This document shows, in pieces, positions 10,058 through 12,357 of a DNA stretch of 12,357 nt. Source of the stretch: an uncultured Verrucomicrobiota bacterium (GTDB taxonomy: Bacteria; Verrucomicrobiota; Verrucomicrobiia; Chthoniobacterales; SZAS-18); the NCBI GenBank assembly GCA_937871685.1, contig CALMOL010000331.1, positions 1-12,357 of the forward strand, read 5' to 3'. How positions within the stretch are numbered: position 1 is the stretch's first letter; each line of letters begins with the position of its first letter. The notes under the pieces were generated by a model, which worked only from the letters and a program-made list of their open reading frames with translations, had not been told where the DNA came from and made no database searches. A program made the translations under genes and the position numbers.

Positions 10058-10081
10058 GTAGCCCCGCGCTTCAGCGCGGGG
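10058..10081 (+). repeat. REP-like unit, left copy: GTAG foot plus hairpin
   Basis: GTAG at 10058-10061 is followed directly by the palindrome CCCCGCGCTTCAGCGCGGGG (10062-10081), with a 9-bp stem and a 2-base centre. A GTAG or GGAG tetranucleotide at the 5' foot of a hairpin is the recognition hallmark of REPs handled by TnpA-REP enzymes. Confidence 0.8.
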
Positions 10082-10149
10082 ACTTCGCCCCTCGCGCGAA
10101 GTGCGTTCAAGCGTCGCGGACGCGACGCGACGCGTGTTGGCCGGACAGA

Positions 10150-10173
10150 CCCCGCGCTGAAGCACGGGGCTAC
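10150..10173 (-). repeat. REP-like unit, right copy, inverted
   Basis: On the minus strand GTAG (10170-10173) precedes CCCCGTGCTTCAGCGCGGGG (10150-10169). It differs from the left hairpin at one stem base, giving a G-T pair, so the stem is kept. Orientation is opposite to the left unit. Confidence 0.8.
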
Positions 10174-10242
10174 GTTCGGATCGCCGCTGCGCGGCTGCAC
10201 CTGTTGCGTTGGATGGCACGTTGATGAGAAAGGCGGCTTGGC

Positions 10243-12357
10243 CTACTTGCTCTCAAGCAGGACGCGCTCCCGCCGTCCGCTCACGAAGCCCTCGGCCTCG
10301 ATCCGGTTCGGCCACGCGCGCAACGTCACCGCTCCCTCGTCGGTGGTGCGCAGAAAAATCGCTCCCGGCGGCGGGTGGAAGGCCAGCCGGTCTGACTCGC
10401 CCTCGTCCGGCGCGCGGCGGAAGGCGCGGTTGCGCTCGTGGCGCACGATGAGGCGCGGCCCCACGGCGCGCACGAAATCCGGCGTGCCGCTCACGTCGCG
10501 GCCGTTCTCGCCGAAGACCAGCGCGTCGGCGCGGAGGTCCGGCTCGTTTTTCAGCAGCCACGTTTCCGCGGCGAAGCCGGCGTCGCCAAGGAAGAGGACG
10601 CGCAGGCCCCCTGCCGTCTCCAGGCGCAGCACCAGGCCCTTGTCGTCGCCCAGGCGCGTTTCCCAGCCGGCGGGCGGGAACAGCACGCGCACGGTCGCCG
10701 CGCCGTGGCCCAGCGGAAGCGCGTGGCCGCGCCAAGCAAGCGCCTTGCCCTGCCGGCGCATGGACAATTCGTCGTGGAGGTCGCGCCGGTGCGGCGAGCG
10801 CGCCGCCAGGGGCGTGTCCACCACGGCGGTCGGCCGGAAGTCATCAAGCACCTCCTCGGCTGCGGCGAGGTGCGCGGCGTTCGGCGCGAGGGCCACGAGC
10901 GCCCCGATGCGGTCCAAGCCGCGCCAATACAGGCATGGGCGCAAGCCGCGCGCGTAATCTGCGTCGTGCCCGGAGCCGAGCAGCCACGTTTCTCCGCCAG
11001 CGCGCAGCAGCACCGTCGCCGATTTCTCAAAGTCCCACGCCACCACCTCGGCCTCCGCGGACCGCTCCCACGGCGGCGCGAGGTGGAAGTGCCCGCCGGG
11101 CGCGCCCGCGAGGCCTTGCACCCCGCTGAGCAGGAGCTTGGTGACGAGGAGGTTCGCGTTGTTGACCAGCGCCGCCCAGCCAGCCGAGAATGCCGCCCCG
11201 AGCAGGCACAGCACGCCCAGCGCAAGCACCGCCGTGGCGAGCGGGATGGCAAACAGGTTCGCCGCCAAGCCCGAGGGCGTGACGGTGCGAAAGTGCCACC
11301 ACATCAGCGGCGCCGAGGCCAGCCAAGCCGCGAGCGAAGCCGACAGCAGGCCGATGATTCCCAGCCGCATCCATTCCCACGTGCGCCGCATTCGGCCGAC
11401 CAGCCGCCGCGGGATGAACGGGTCCGGCGCGCCCCGCGCCCGCCACGGCCGCGCGATCGGGTCGGCCAGCAGCATCAGCCCCAGCACCACGCCGAACGAG
11501 AGCTGGAACCCCGCGTTGAACAGTTGCGCCGGGTCCCACGCCAGGATCGCCAGGACGGCCGCGCCAAGCGAGTTCGCCAGGCGCGCCGGCCGGTCGCTCC
11601 ACGCCGCCGCCACGAGCACCGCGGCCATCACCGTGGCGCGCACGCTCGACGCGCCCAGCCCCGTGACCATCGCGTAGAAGACGAGCACCGGCACGATCAC
11701 CACCGGCGACCACGGCCCCCGCGCGAGGCCCAGCGGTTGCAGCGCGCCACGCGCGATCAGCGCGAGGATCGCCACGTTGAAGCCGCTCACCGCGAACAGG
11801 TGAAAGGTTCCCGTCTGCCGGAACGCGTCGGCAAGCTGGTCGGCCGCCTCGTCCGCCGTGCCGAGCACCATCGAGGCGATCACCGCCGCCGCGGCCGGCT
11901 CGTTGTCGAGATCGTGGCGAAGCCGCGCCGAGGTCCAGCGCCGAAACTCGTGGGACCACTCCACCACGCGCCAGCCGTGGCCGGAGGAAAGGACGCGTCC
12001 GTCGGCGGCATCGCGCAGCCAAGCCTCCGTGCGCACGCCCCTCCGGCGCAGCCAGGCGGCGTAGTCGAACTGGCCTGGGTTCCGCGGCGCGGCCGACGCG
12101 CGCAGCGAGGCGGTGAACTCCACGCGGTCGCCGTAGCGCGGCGGCTTCTCGGCCGGCCACGAGGCGAGCACCGGCGCCGCGCACGGCAGGGCAGAGGCAT
12201 CGCCAAACGCCACGGTCTCGGCCGCGAGCGTGAAGCGGCACCAGCTTGAGTCCTCCTTGGTTTTCGGTTCCTCGGTCACCACGCCCGTGACCCGCGCCAG
12301 CCGCGGCGCCGGCCCCACGGCCGCCTCCAGCGCGCGCGCCGCCGGGGCCGCCAGCGC
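10243..12357 (-). CDS. comEC: ComEC/Rec2 competence channel, 5' end outside the window; degenerate metallo-beta-lactamase domain
   Basis: ComEC forms the inner-membrane channel through which single-stranded DNA enters in natural transformation. Numbering here is from the in-frame GTG at 12316-12318, but the frame stays open to the window edge with plausible sequence (ARALEAAV), so the N-terminal helices lie outside. Residues 1-115 are the OB-fold-like DUF4131 part (LARVTGVV, GDRVEFTASL). The Competence domain follows: FRQTGTFHLFAVSGFNVAIL (166-185), SSVRATVMAAVLVAAAWSDRP (224-244) and DPAQLFNAGFQLSFG (262-276), with many membrane helices to about 405. Residues 420-665 correspond to the metallo-beta-lactamase domain, but its ligands are gone: the DVGQGD motif reads DFEKSA (429) and the HxxxDH region reads APNAAHLAAA (478). 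Only LFLGDAG (576) resembles the family. DNA uptake may persist while any strand-degrading activity of this domain is unlikely. The stop lies 44 bases from the REP element. Confidence 0.9.
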   Translation of the reverse strand, partial: ALAAPAARALEAAVGPAPRLARVTGVVTEEPKTKEDSSWCRFTLAAETVAFGDASALPCAAPVLASWPAEKPPRYGDRVEFTASLRASAAPRNPGQFDYAAWLRRRGVRTEAWLRDAADGRVLSSGHGWRVVEWSHEFRRWTSARLRHDLDNEPAAAAVIASMVLGTADEAADQLADAFRQTGTFHLFAVSGFNVAILALIARGALQPLGLARGPWSPVVIVPVLVFYAMVTGLGASSVRATVMAAVLVAAAWSDRPARLANSLGAAVLAILAWDPAQLFNAGFQLSFGVVLGLMLLADPIARPWRARGAPDPFIPRRLVGRMRRTWEWMRLGIIGLLSASLAAWLASAPLMWWHFRTVTPSGLAANLFAIPLATAVLALGVLCLLGAAFSAGWAALVNNANLLVTKLLLSGVQGLAGAPGGHFHLAPPWERSAEAEVVAWDFEKSATVLLRAGGETWLLGSGHDADYARGLRPCLYWRGLDRIGALVALAPNAAHLAAAEEVLDDFRPTAVVDTPLAARSPHRRDLHDELSMRRQGKALAWRGHALPLGHGAATVRVLFPPAGWETRLGDDKGLVLRLETAGGLRVLFLGDAGFAAETWLLKNEPDLRADALVFGENGRDVSGTPDFVRAVGPRLIVRHERNRAFRRAPDEGESDRLAFHPPPGAIFLRTTDEGAVTLRAWPNRIEAEGFVSGRRERVLLESK

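Larger units (their letters stand above)
10032..10198. repeat. BIME-like palindromic element built of two inverted REP-like units
   Basis: The arms 10032-10081 and 10150-10198 are inverted copies, about 50 bases each, differing by one indel and about three substitutions. They flank a 68-base spacer. The spacer holds two further perfect 7-bp stems: ACTTCGC/GCGAAGT at 10082-10088 with 10096-10102, and CGTCGCG/CGCGACG just after it. The element fills the convergent gap between the epimerase-like gene and comEC. Paired, inverted REPs of this layout (BIMEs) are spread by REP-associated Y1 transposases (TnpA-REP/RAYT); no such gene is in this window. As RNA it would also act as a two-way transcription barrier. 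Confidence 0.85.

Noticed and set aside
10024..10219. Small open frames within the palindromic element on both strands
   Set aside because: They read the REP hairpins and have no ribosome site or protein character; the sequence is explained by the inverted repeat.
10438..12249. Long plus-strand frame opposite comEC
   Set aside because: Arg/His/Gln-rich shadow of the ComEC coding sequence with no domain features.

Overview
This is a very GC-rich, gene-dense stretch of a bacterial chromosome. The gene types, the absence of clear Shine-Dalgarno sequences at most starts, and the GATTCAC-type intergenic repeats would fit Verrucomicrobiota (Opitutales-like). That placement is inference; there is no rRNA or marker gene here to settle it. 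The window holds eight protein-coding loci, no RNA genes, no insertion sequence and no CRISPR array. Long open frames opposite uvrA, the MFS gene and comEC are high-GC antisense shadows and are not annotated.

Layout from the left. At 1-759 (minus) is the 5' part of a secreted repeat-helix protein whose frame is broken by one TAA codon at 163-165. It lies downstream of a complete uvrA (857-3733, minus). The gap between them holds an inverted array of GATTCAC heptamers, and this array also supplies the last codons and stop of uvrA. Divergent from uvrA, 69 bases away, is a 140-residue protein (3803-4225, plus) that looks like a free-standing histidine-kinase dimerisation/phosphoacceptor hairpin. 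It converges with a DUF72 gene (4232-5104, minus) whose protein ends in QMDLFG, a match to the sliding-clamp-binding consensus. Divergent from that is an RlpA-type lipoprotein (5160-5630, plus), which converges with a membrane-anchored class III cyclase-like gene (5639-6919, minus) whose key catalytic residues are replaced.

The right half starts with a 340-base leader region, followed by an MHS-family MFS transporter (7260-8972, plus) closed by a strong intrinsic terminator. A sugar isomerase/epimerase-like TIM-barrel gene (9087-10007, plus) follows. Next is a convergent intergenic region filled by a 167-bp palindromic element with two inverted REP-like units, each with a GTAG tetranucleotide at its foot. 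The window ends in a comEC/rec2 competence-channel gene (10243 to the right edge, minus), whose C-terminal metallo-beta-lactamase domain has lost its metal-binding motifs.

Most genes are unrelated housekeeping or envelope functions in alternating orientation, so no single operon or pathway spans the window. The points most worth a second look are the GTAG-hairpin REP pair, two domains that look catalytically dead (cyclase and ComEC MBL), the DUF72 clamp-type tail, the lone phosphoacceptor hairpin next to uvrA, and the in-frame stop in the first gene. I see no clear new multi-gene system.
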